Positions 49,791-60,840 of a DNA stretch of 64,000 nt are shown here, one piece after another (within the stretch, counting starts at the first letter, position 1; the number at the start of each line of letters is the position of its first letter). Made by a program: the position numbers and the translations under genes. A model generated the notes under the pieces. That model saw only the letters and a program-made list of their open reading frames with translations, did not search any database and had not been told where the DNA came from. Origin of the DNA: Crotophaga sulcirostris (lineage: Eukaryota > Chordata > Aves > Cuculiformes > Crotophagidae); the NCBI GenBank assembly GCA_013397455.1, contig VYZB01000211.1, forward strand, positions 455,024-519,023, written 5' to 3'.

Positions 49791-52109
49791 CTTCCTCCAT
49801 GAAGCCTCCTATGCAGCATCATCATTACAGTTCCAAAAGCTACCTTCTTCCCTAAAAGCCCCTTTTGGCTATTTTGCAGCCTCCCAAATAAGACGTCTCC
49901 AAACAGCAGTCCTCTCCTGACCATTATTAACTACCTTTATACCTCATAACATCTTAAATCCTTCTCCAGATGTGAATGTCCTCTCCCTAACTACCATTCC
50001 CAATTTAGTTCGCATCAGCACAACCAAAAGCAACCTCTGGAGGCTTAGGTGTAGACCCTTCAATGTTTCTAAGGAAAGGTAGGCTGACCAGGGTAAAGGT
50101 CAGGCATATAACATGTATGTGTTGGGTACCCAAGCCTCTGGCTTCTGTATTTACTTAAGAACACATCGCAGGGGTACACTCAAGGGCACACATTTGTCCC
50201 TGCGCAACTAGAGTCCCCCTTTTCTTTACTCCCGTAACCGAAAAACAAACACAGCCCACAGAAAAGCTGAATACGCTGCCTACTAATTACTAGATGACAC
50301 TGAGGAATGTTGAGCTCATTTCCAGGCAGAAACTGAACTCATAATCTGAAAATCAAATATGGAAGAAGCATTGCCCATGGTTGCTGCATAGTATCCAGGG
50401 CACATTGTTAGGGTCACGGGGTTCTGCTCCATTATGTACCCAGACAACAGTTCATTGAAGATCAAGATTGCAGGAGCAAGTACTTACAGAAATAGCCATG
50501 GATGAGATTCTTAAAAGTGGATTAAAAAAAAAAAAAAGGAAGGATTCAAGGACATTAATCCCACCTTATCCAACAATCAAGTGAAATTAGTATTATCTGT
50601 TTTGCAGATAGTGCTAGTAGAAGAACAAAGTATTGGAATGTCAGCTAGAGAAAAAGGTACATGGAAAGCGAATGTGCACAAAAATAGTCTTAGGATAATT
50701 TCCAGTGTTCTGTCTGCAACATCAATAAAACCATCAATTATGTTTTTAGACTGAAAAGATATCAACTTCTACAAATTGTTGAAGATCTGAAGTACTTAGC
50801 TTGAAAAAAGGATTCCAGATGATGAAAACATACTTGAAGGATATAGAGAACTTTAGTTTACCTATATAATTTTGTCCACCTACATAACTTTCAGGTTTTA
50901 TTCTGAACAGCTGTTATATTTATCTCTTTCCACAAAACCAGGGTACTTCGGGGGAGTGGGAAACAAATGCCTTTAGAATTCTAAAAGATCAAACCCAAAG
51001 TAACTAGCTGTAGCAAAACCCAGCTTGCTCATGTTTTGCCAGACTGAAAGCAATCACAGAAAGAAAACAAGAGAGATTTTTTTTCCCCTCTTCCCTCCCC
51101 TTTAGAAGTACTAACAACTTTTCTCTTCTTGCTTAGCCACTAAAGGAGGAAAGTGATAATCCCTTTGAAATACAGCACTTAACACCTATACGGTAGGTGA
51201 TAATTGCTGCATTCCAAGAGGATTAGCACAGTGGAACCCACTTTACAGTGAAATCAGACCATTCTGAACACAGTAAAGTTTTGCTAAAACCATTCCTACC
51301 CAGAGAAATTCTGAGCTTCCCACCGGTTCTGTGTAGACAAGGATCTTGTAGCTTCAGACGTACGTCCATCACGCCTGCAAAAAGCCACTGAAGAAATCAA
51401 CTGGTGTTTAAAACAAGTTTCCCGTTCTAAATAATAACAATAAACATATTCTTTAAGAAGTACAAACTATTATAATTCTATCAACACAGCTTGTGAAAAG
51501 TGCACAGGTTATCTAGCCTAGCTTTTCTTACAGGCAGCAGAATATTTCCATCATTATTAACATTTGGCAGGACTATTGTGAACTAGACGCACACAACAAA
51601 ACAGCAGTCAGTAACTTTATACGGTATCAGAACCCAGAGGCCTAAGTGATACTGTCAGATCCTGCGCAGCTATAAAGAGATGCTTTCTTTACTAATGTAT
51701 ATGCCATTACCAGGGGGGTAAAAGTCCTACAGGAGGTAAGAGGTGAACCAAATCCGCTCAAAAAAAGCAGAATAATTTAGTGATTTTGTTCCATCTCACT
51801 TCAGCAGCAGAGACTTAGACTGGACGTAAGTTCCAGGGTTCTTCCGCTGTGCAGCACCTCCCACAAAGCAGAGGATGCTCTGGATGAAGTGGGCTTCCTC
51901 TCCCTGAATAAGCCGAGGTACACGGGGCACGGATGATGCTTCACACTCAGGTTTCATCTTTCGTACCTCACAGAACGGCCACATTCACTTTGCAATACAC
52001 AGCAGGTCAGCTTGCCAAGATTTAGCAAAGCAAATTTCCAAGAGAAAAGAACATGGCTTTCGCCGCATTCTTATATTTTTCTTTACTTTTCCATTCATTA
52101 GCGTTTACT
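49791..52109. other. Unique sequence, C-rich in part, no gene recognised
   Basis: 49790-50110 is pyrimidine-rich. An A tract lies at 50525-50536. A minus-strand frame at 51796-51984 (62 codons) sits in a GC-richer patch with several CpGs and is treated separately. Nothing else stands out. Confidence 0.5.
51796..51984 (-). CDS. Weak candidate ORF, unrecognised
   Basis: A 62-codon frame begins MWPFCEVRKM and ends SKSLLLK before TGA, in a locally GC-richer segment. GAG followed by GTACGA inside it could be a splice donor. No domain, family or neighbouring exon was recognised. It is recorded because the composition departs from the surrounding AT-rich DNA; chance is the more likely explanation. 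Confidence 0.12.
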   Translation of the reverse strand: MWPFCEVRKMKPECEASSVPRVPRLIQGEEAHFIQSILCFVGGAAQRKNPGTYVQSKSLLLK

Positions 52110-52139
52110 CCCACCCATCCTCCCACCCCCCACACCCCC
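52110..52139 (-). other. G-quadruplex motif on the minus strand
   Basis: Plus-strand C runs of 3, 3, 3, 6 and 5 are separated by loops of 1, 5, 1 and 3 bases, so the minus strand fits the canonical G3+N1-7 pattern with five G runs. It lies in a short GC-richer stretch (about 52090-52330) in otherwise AT-rich DNA. No promoter or gene start is visible next to it. Confidence 0.75.
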
Positions 52140-52920
52140 TGCCGTTTCCTCCTTTTCAATATAGTGTTAAAACCACTCTATAATCCTGAGCTAGGCTCAG
52201 GACACTGCAGTTAGGATGCAGGACAATTTCATGGCACACAGGACAACGAGACATAAAATTGCAGGCACGGCTCCCCCTGCTCCCACCACCATCATTTATT
52301 TCTGTCCCCGTTGCCCGCTCACTTGTAACAGCACAACTGCTGATGAAAACACATGGTGAACTGTTTTCCCCAAACAGATGAGAGTTAATAAAAACAATAC
52401 TGAAAAGGGGGGTAAGCAGGAAGCACTTTTAACCTAGACCTGATCCTGTACTGAAAATGCTCACATGCCCTGTACGGGCATAGCTGTACAGGATCACTGT
52501 GCCTGGAGGTAAGAGAAAAAAGGCAAAATTATCCAAACTATGCCTGCTATCAAAAAAAGGCTGTAAATCACAGCCTTACTTTTACAGAAATAATATAAAC
52601 AACAGAGATCTTTCATGTCATTAAGGAACCGTTTATCTGATTCTTTTACCAATCATATTTATGTGATACATAATAAACACATTACCTACTAATACATGGA
52701 TTTATTTCATACTTGCTTTTCATTAACTTTCAAGTTGCTGTTATATCCTCTCTGTGCATGAATGAATTCTCCAGCTATTGATCTCTGCAGAAGAACAACC
52801 CCTTTCAGTATATCTAGCCAAATGCTGTTTATTATAAAGCGGGGAAAAACATCAGGAAAGGTTTAACATGTTAAGCTTGTGTTTAAAGCTGTTTATGTAT
52901 TAACATATATTTATTTTTTA
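52140..52920. other. Unique sequence, no gene recognised
   Basis: GC-balanced up to about 52330, then AT-rich. No exon or repeat is seen. Confidence 0.5.
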
Positions 52921-52966
52921 CTTTCCAACCCAAACCATTCCACGATTCTATGAGTCTATGATTCTT
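52921..52966 (+). mobile_element. Isolated CR1 LINE tail
   Basis: CTTTCCAACCCAAACCATTC then CACGATTCTATGAGTCTATG then ATTCTT is the last 45 bp or so of an avian CR1, sense orientation, with the usual imperfect octamer repeats. It is severely 5'-truncated. Confidence 0.8.
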
Positions 52967-54051
52967 AAATTTGTAAAGTAAATCTCAAGTTTCCTTGTTT
53001 AACTGCCATTGCTAACTAAGAGAGCATAAATTGAGAAAAGCTGGCAGCTGTAAATGTCAAGATTATGCCCTCCTTATTACTCATGCTCCTTTCCACAAAG
53101 CCCTCAGATCCTCTGATCATCCTATATGGCAAGTGAGCACTTAGGAATGATGTCAAAGAAACTACTTCAACATCCAGGCAACTTTTAAAAACAGGCAACT
53201 CCTAAAGTGAAGATAACTCCAAACAGCTAAGCAGATTAAAAATGGTGACTGAAGACAGAATTTTCTCCCAGGCAAATTGCCAATATTTTTGTGAAAGGTA
53301 AACTCCAGCTTTTAATTAGCATGAACACTCCTCCCTGTGAGCATTGCCACTGCCTGGATCCTTCTTAAAAAGGAATAAAAATGGCATCCCATGACTGTTT
53401 TGCAGAGCTCAGATTTCCAGCAAGCACAACAGAGAAATTACAAACCACTGCCTATAACCAGAGCCATGGAAGTTGAACATGGGTATAACCAAATGTGAAG
53501 AAATTTTTCAAAAGCAAACAATGTCATAGTCAAGTAAATATAAAATGAAGTAGGGGTAAAGAAAACACATTTAAGCCTGGCACCTTCTCCACGTCTGTTA
53601 TTAGTGGGTTTTATTAGTTATGCATTCTTCTGGTTCTGTAAATCAAAATCTCTATTAAGCAAGCTAAATCAAGGATGATTAATATCTTCTGATTTAACTT
53701 CCCTTCCTCCCACAGTTCAAAACGAAGTGAAAGTTATCCTCAGCCTGGCCTGTCATGGTGGGCAATGGTCCAAATCAAGAAAACTGGGTCAAGCATCTCT
53801 TAAAGCCAGTATTAAATGCTTTAGCAAGCATAATTATCTATTTGTTCCTAATAAAATATTGTCTCACACTTAATATTTTGAATAAAAATTTCTTCTGAGA
53901 GGAAAATTCATTACGAAAATAATATATATCCACTTCCCTAAACTGATACCTATGATTTTTTTTCCAATGTATATGTCCACTGCAGCATTTTACAATTATT
54001 AGAAGATACTTCAGGGCATATGTTGTGCTGGTGTACAGCGACTTCTCTGGT
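52967..54051. other. Unique AT-rich sequence, no gene recognised
   Basis: No recognisable coding sequence or repeat; ORFs up to 60 codons only. Confidence 0.55.
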
Positions 54052-54136
54052 GGCTGAAATCATTCAGCCCGTGGACTTGTGAATCACAAAGCACTCACGG
54101 CTTAGCAAATCCTCGTACGACACATGTCATGTCGTA
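54052..54136. promoter_or_regulatory. Three inverted repeats within 85 bp
   Basis: In order: GGCTGAA-ATCA-TTCAGCC at 54052-54069, TTGTGA-A-TCACAA at 54077-54089, and TACGACA, a 7-nt loop, TGTCGTA at 54116-54136. All arms are perfect. The cluster contains CpGs, lies in GC-balanced sequence and is not a recognised repeat. Palindromic protein-binding sites, a structured RNA or chance are all possible; the clustering argues against chance. Confidence 0.4.
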
Positions 54137-55309
54137 TCTTATTGCTTCACCGCAACCCTTGCACTCCTACTGTATCACCAGTAGGGAAACGCTTAAGTAC
54201 AGATGGGCAGAGTGCTGCTGACATCACACCCTATGGAACGCATCCCTGCTCCCATCCTCAGTCTATTAAAAGCACCAGCCTTTTCTCTCCTGAGCTAAGG
54301 ACCGCTCAGGATGAGCACTGACATGTGGTACCAGAGCATTCGCAGGGGTGGCTGAATTTTGTTCTGGAGGGGCTCTGCAGATTTAGCAATTCCTGGCAGT
54401 CCTTTTTAAGTATTTAAAACCACTTCGAGTTAGCAGAGCGACTCATTTGCATGGCCAGAGTGCCAACAAGCTCCTACATCAGGCATTCCTGGGAGGTGCC
54501 TGCCCAATAGCAGTGGGTACAATCAGCGCTCTAATCAGTGTTGAAATCATTGATAGTGCTGTCTATCCACACTATGACAGACAAAAGCTGAAATGTATTA
54601 AACATAGCAATCCATCATCCCGCAGATGGGAAGCAGGAGCCAACAGAGTTCAGAGGGAGCGACTCCCGCTGCTAACAATGGCTGAAGTACTGACAGTTCA
54701 CTGCTCCTCCTTGCTCCTCACCGAGCTCTTCTCCTGGCTTCCCAACAGCCATAAATGAACAAACAGCCCACTGAAGAAGAAGGATTTAAATGCTGTAGAT
54801 TTGCTGATAGCTATTATTTCAACTCAGAATGCCTATAAACAAGCTTAGTGAGACATTAGTTCTCAAAAAAAGAAAAAAAAAAGATTGTTACATTAAGGAA
54901 TTGCGAATTAAAATAAATAAGAACCCCCCAAAACACCACCAAACTTAAAAATGTTAGGCATGTAAATCTCAACTGAATATATGAAAAGCTGACAAGCTAA
55001 ATATCTAGCACTAGCAGCTGGAGACAAGCTATAAACAACAGTGCTCCAAATTACGGAGGAATTTCTGTGGAATACATCACTATATTAACATGAAGGATAT
55101 AAAGCTTTAAAGGGGAGAGGAACAACGAGCTGACTTTTAAAGAAAAATAAGTTGGGAGCAAAGTAAAGCCATTTATGAAAGTTGATTTTTCTTTCCTGAC
55201 TTATTTCTTGTAGGACACATGAGTCACACAATATAGCCAAAGGAAAAACTGCAACTGCTAACACCACATTAGTAAAGTATAAAAGGGAAAGACACTTTTC
55301 TTAGCATTT
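54137..55309. other. GC-balanced then AT-rich sequence; unproven ORFs
   Basis: A 103-codon frame (54447-54758, plus) and a 65-codon frame (54124-54321, plus) lie here, but neither has a recognisable motif. ATTTGCAT, the POU octamer, occurs at 54445-54452. With the inverted repeats just upstream, the segment to about 54760 may be a conserved noncoding block. An A-rich tract lies near 54868-54883. Confidence 0.4.
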
Positions 55310-55640
55310 CAGCCTTGTCATTTCCAATTTTCTGCTCTTTGGACATGCTTGTATTCAAATTCTGGAACATCTATTCAGCATATCAATCCTAATTAGACAA
55401 TCTGGGTCTGGAAAGGATGAGAGCTGGGTCATTTGCATAATTTAATCATAAATACTCAGTGATACATATTTCCAAATGCATTTGTACAATTATCTTTTCA
55501 TCCTTGGGGCAATGGTATTAATATGATTAGGCAATATTTCTGGAAAAAACAGACAAGTATGCACTCTTTTTAACTGCAGCTTAGGGCGATATGAAAAATT
55601 AATTAATTTCTGAAGAAAATCAATTTCTCTACGTGACCAC
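55310..55640. promoter_or_regulatory. Conserved-noncoding-like block with homeodomain and POU sites
   Basis: The palindrome CTAATTAG lies at 55389-55396 and the octamer ATTTGCAT at 55431-55438, directly followed by AATTTAATCATAAA. ATTAATTAATT lies near 55600. There is no ORF, repeat or tandem array. Clustered homeodomain-type and octamer sites in unique sequence resemble vertebrate developmental enhancers. Inference from motifs only. Confidence 0.3.
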
Positions 55641-56525
55641 ATTAGACATTGCTAAACCAAGACACAGAGTCTTTTCTCAATCAGAACATTTTATCATTTC
55701 CAAATTCTGATTGTTATATGAACATTTCAATAAAAAAATTGTTAGATTATTTAAATTATCCTAATACATAGGCATGGAAAAGTGACTATTTCTTCTTCGT
55801 GCTACCCTGACAGACATCATGTTTTTAAAAATGTATTGTTTGACCAGTCAATAGGAAACCTTAGCATTTGGTCTGAACTCATCTTATGTGATCTTTTATT
55901 AATGCACATTATACCGATTGAATTCAAGGACAGCAGGAAATAATTCAGCTCTGAAAACCACAGCTGAAAAAAGTAGAACCACGCTAACCTAAAGTATTTT
56001 AAAATTAATATAAGGTTGCTGCCTTGTTTTGCTCCGAAGAATTAGATAAGGTGTTCCTTCAACAGAAGCATACTCGTTACAAAAATGTTGTGACATATGT
56101 GGGATACAGCCAAGCACCCAGGTGGCTAATCTCATTTTTAGAAGAAAGATACTGCTTTGTATGTTAATTGGTGCAAAAAAAAAAAATTACATTTATGTTT
56201 TTATATGTACTGTCTTTATTTCTTCTCAATCAACAGAAAAAGTAGAAATTACTGCATGCAAATGTTCAATATTCATTTAATTTGCATGAAGGTGCTTGAA
56301 CAATTTTTTTATTCTAACAAGCTCATTTTTCATGCGTTTTGTCTTTCATCCTAATCTAGCATCTGTCATTCCTTTTTGAAGTTATTATCGGCCCAATTCC
56401 CTCTTGGACATGGTTGCTGGGTGACCGGTATCTTAGCACCCACTTTGACAGGAACAGATGTGAATCTGATCAAGAGATTTCCCATGAGTACCTGAAATCA
56501 CAAACAACTTTCGGGAAAAACAAAC
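55641..56525. other. Unique AT-rich sequence, no gene recognised
   Basis: Contains an A tract near 56175-56186 and no recognisable coding sequence. Confidence 0.55.
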
Positions 56526-56607
56526 AGCGTCGCTGTCACCATCTCTCTCGCCCTCCTACCCATCCTTTCCCCCATCCCCAAACAAAAAAAAAAAAAAAAA
56601 AAAAAAA
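56526..56607. repeat. C-rich tract with G4 potential running into 24 A's
   Basis: A CpG palindrome (ACAGCG-T-CGCTGT, 56524-56536) is followed by C runs at 56551-56579 with loops of 5, 7 and 2 bases, so the minus strand can form a G-quadruplex. A run of 24 A's follows at 56584-56607. The A run could be a retrocopy poly(A) tail, but no gene-derived sequence was recognised upstream. Confidence 0.7.
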
Positions 56608-59600
56608 GAGTACAAGGAAGTTGAGGCAGAGTTATCCGGCATCATTAAAATGCATTATTATCTGGCAGGTGAGCTTCCCAAACATCTTTCAAGCCATTTC
56701 TGCCTTCAAATGGTGACTCTCAGCTTTAATAACCACCCTCTGAATACTTCCAAAGACGACTGTTTGTTTCTAAGGTCACCATCTTCTAAACCTTCTGGTG
56801 TTGAACTTGTTTTTGTCACATGAATGGTCTCATTTAAATCAATGGGATTACTCGTGTAAGCAAATTTCACATGCATACAAGCACCCACCAGTTGTTTTAT
56901 AAACACCTAACATTTTGATTACAAATAATGTTCTTTGATCGTTCTCACATTTGATTGCTGGTATCTGTGAAACTCCAGCTTACACAAATTCTCCCACCTA
57001 TGCCATGTGGATGCCAATAATGATGATATTTAAGGACCTCCATAATTTTATTCCCAAAAATTACCCGAGATGCTATAGGCAACAGGACTCCTTACACAAA
57101 CCAAAGTTTCCTCCCTGCTTGCAGGATTAAGACTTTCACATGCAACCCAATATCATAGTGACCATATAACTGTTGCTACACATGTGGTATGGAAAAATAA
57201 GAAGAAACCTGGGAATTACAGCTGTCTCTGAAGTAAACTTAGAAACATACAAAGCATAGGTGAGAATTCCTAATTATGAGTGACTTTCTCAAAAAAAATG
57301 TATTGAACAAACTATTGCATTCTAATCCCTCTTTTTGCTGAGGCTATACTGAGGCATCATCAATACTTGGTATTTGCATGTTAGTGTTTAGTGGAAAGTA
57401 ATCAGCAAAACTCCATCTTATGTTCTAACAGTAGCTTCTTTTATCTGTATATGGATTCAAGCCCCAGAAAACAGGCAATTGAAGGAGACGTAATCCATTC
57501 TTTCAAGTATATAATACACAAATACCTTCTTCCCACCTAGCATCTCTGCCACAAGTATCTCATCCCACATCAAACTCCAAAGTAAAGCTTATTTCTGCTT
57601 GCTTGCTTTCCCCAGGCACGCTATTCTAAACAGTCCTACTTAGTGAAGAGAAAGGGAACATTTGTGATCCAAAGACTGAAAATTTGATCATACATATGTA
57701 AACTTATAAGGCTGCATGTAATAGCAACACCGGGCGAGTCTGCTTTAACATGCTGTCAACCAGCCTTTCACTTCTGTGGCTTCACTATGCTGCTCTTCAG
57801 CATGTTCCCAGCCCCATAGCCTCAGGGCTCCTGTCCCTAGTGCTGCTGCTAGGGTTAACAACTGCTGCTTCCAAGCAAGAATCCTCCCTATTTGAAGTTT
57901 TCACAGTGCCTAATGATATGGGACTTCCATGAAGAACTGGAAATTCTCTTCTTCAGTTTCATCAAAATCAAGAGCTGTGTGAGCAGAGTCTGGATTTCAG
58001 AACCCAAGGATCTGATTTTGTTCCTTCATTCTGAGTTGTTTTATGATTAGACAGATAACGAAGGAATTTTTCCTCTCTAGTTTAGATGCAAAGAAAGTTT
58101 AAGACAAACATTTCAACTATGATGAAGCATTCATTGCCACTACAGCGGATCCTACAGATTTCCCTTATTTACCACCGAAATAAGAAAGTGGATGAAATGT
58201 TCTAGTGCTAAGTCAAAAGCCTTAAGACTAGTCTGATCTAAACTTATCCTGGACACAGTAAAATCAATGCATCTTCTACCCAACTTATGAACTATGCAGG
58301 AACTACAAGGAAATAGCTAAGCAAGTAAGTGCTTAAGAAAAATGTTTCAGCCCCCGAATGCAACTGGACCTTTACCTTCCATTAAAAATAACTTGGGAAC
58401 AAACCCAATCTCTGTGTTTTTGAAAAAATGCCCCCCTCTCCTTCTCAGGATATCGGCACCACACAGTAGTAAAAACTGTTGATGGCATCAACAAAAATTG
58501 AATCACTAGAAGCATAAGGCTGACTTAGAGAAAGACAGAAAAAGACCTTAGGGATCAATATGACCACTTCTTTGAGGTGAATTAGAAAGAGACATTGTGT
58601 ACATATTTATAATAAAATACATAATGGTGATAAGTAATCACCATTTAGAAGACTTGCCCTTCACTCTGTCAGTCAAACAAAATGAGGGCCTTGAATAACA
58701 GCCATACTGTGATGTCTCACCAAAAAATATGGTTTTCCAGAACAGCAAAGTCATGAATGGCTTAATACAAACTGTAAGGAAAGATTCACCAGTGCAAAAA
58801 GCAAATGGAGGAAATAAATATCTTCTTACTTGTGATAATGAAATTCCCATTTCTCCCCTTCCAATCCTCTTTGCCCAAGCCAAAAACAAGTGACTACAAA
58901 ACCAGGACTAGGTGACAGTGGGAGCAGTAATTCCACACAAAAGCTTCCTCCACCACATCCACATTGAAGAGTAGAAAGTACAGAGCTAGAGACCATCCAC
59001 TGAGCTGTTCAGTCAATCTTAAGTGTTAAGGTGGTGTACGAAGAGACAAGTAATCTATACTAGATGAGTAGTATCCAAATCTGTCACTTATTTACTAGGA
59101 ACAGGTAGCTTTCTTTAGGCACTTAATGCCAATTTCAGCACTGAAAACACCTTTCAAGGATGGCAAAGACTGCCTGAGAATAGGAAATGGTTTCCACAAG
59201 AAGGCAGAAGCAGAGCCTGGAAGGTTTGCAGAGCCTCTGTGGGACAGTAATTGCTGAGGCAAACTTAAGCTGAACAGAGCACTCACTTAGTTTGTTAAAT
59301 AAAACAAAATGCAAGCTAATTCTAATTTTAATGTAACTCTATAAGCACATAATTCGAGATATTCAAATGAATTAAGGAACCCTTCCCTGTCCCTAGAGCC
59401 TGCTGTTTCTACTCAGATGGCATACCCCAACCTGGCACTATACTGGCAGATATGCTCAGACACCCCAAGTACTGCACCACTTGAGTCACTCTCTGAAGCC
59501 CAAACAAAATATACTGACTACAGCCACTGCCTGTCCTGGGCCTATGCTCACATTTCGCACGCAGGAAAACATAGTCTAAGCTACAAAACCCAGAGGAGAG

Positions 59601-60670
59601 TTCACGGTTTGAGGATTTAGCCCATATTGAACAAATTCTATCATCTAAAATTTTTGTAGCTTAATTATATGGAGAAACCATCAAACGTTTTAAAGAATTA
59701 GAACACTGAACTGTTAAATATTAGGCACATGACCCACACCTAATGTAAAGTAAGTTTCTAAAAATGTCCTCAGAAGAATTTAGTAGAAAAATAGGTGTAG
59801 GAGAGAATTCAAATATGACCCATAAGGGCCCAGTATTTAGAAATGAATTGGGATCAGTTCATTCCTTTCCCATGGGGTAACTTGTATAAATGTAATTCTA
59901 TGGTTTCATAAAACCAGGTCAAGTTTCTGTCCCTTGAGGTCCTTTGGCAATTTGAAGCATGGCAGCACTTTTTTCCTGGCTACAAGTTCAAATCTGCATG
60001 TGTTCTGGATTTGTGAAAGGAAACGATTAGCTGAGCTGAAAAGATAGACCCATCCCGATTACAGCACACCTTCCACACAGAAAACCACTTACGAGGCGAA
60101 ACACGATTCCACAAAACAGTATTTAGAACCAGTTGGCCCTTTTCATTTAAGCTGATGAAAATGCCTGCATTTTCCACCTCTAAAAAAATATTTTTCTTTC
60201 ATCAGCTGGCACACCAAATAAGAGAGCAGACGACCTTATCACATAACAATGGCAGCAGTTTTAACTGATGACACCCTTCTCCTTTAATGTCAAAACGTTT
60301 TACTCATGTAGTCATACTTTGGAATATTTGTGAATACATGTATGCTTCACAATGCATTTCATAACTATTATTTTATTACCTCTCATGATATCATTGTATT
60401 ATCCTAATTTAAGTAATAAAACATGTAAAATGAGATGCAATGAGACAAAATCATAGAAGAGGTCAGCAGAAAAGATGAAACCTGTACTTGGCAGACCTAC
60501 ACCAGCAAAAGCCTAGCAGCAGAAAGCCAAATGCCACGGAGGCTCCTCTCCTCCACGAACAACTTGAAATGACTATGTTTAACACCACTACCCATGCACT
60601 GTGTACTAGGGTCTGAGCTTCACTGCAATGAGGCCAGAGTGATAATGGGTTGAGTTTGACCACTCAACTC
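56608..60670. other. Unique AT-rich sequence, no gene recognised
   Basis: Only short frames (60-83 codons) without family features. Around 58530-58560 a few bases resemble CR1 but lack the tail. Nothing else is recognised. Confidence 0.5.
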
Positions 60671-60840
60671 ATAGAATCACAGAATCGTTTGTGTTGGAAG
60701 ATCATCCAGTTCCAAATCCCCTGCCATGGGCAAGCACACTTTCCACTGCATCAGGCTGCTCAAAGTCTCATCCAACTTGGTCTTGAACACCTCCAGGGGC
60801 ACCCACGACCTCTCCAGGTCACCTGTTCCAGCGCCTCAAA
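60671..60840 (-). mobile_element. CR1 LINE 3' end, antisense
   Basis: Starts ATAGAATCACAGAATCGTTT, followed by the TTCCAAATCCCCTGCCATGG block, the CATCAGGCTGCTCAAAGTC block, CTTGAACACCTCCAGGGGC and CACCTGTTCCAGCGCCTCA, the normal avian CR1 order on the minus strand. It is 5'-truncated at about 60840. The ORFs overlapping it are the antisense of CR1, not genes. Confidence 0.94.

Noticed and set aside
58520..58570. Short AAAAAGACCTTAGGGATCA string resembling CR1
   Set aside because: The neighbouring CR1 blocks and tail are missing; could be chance.
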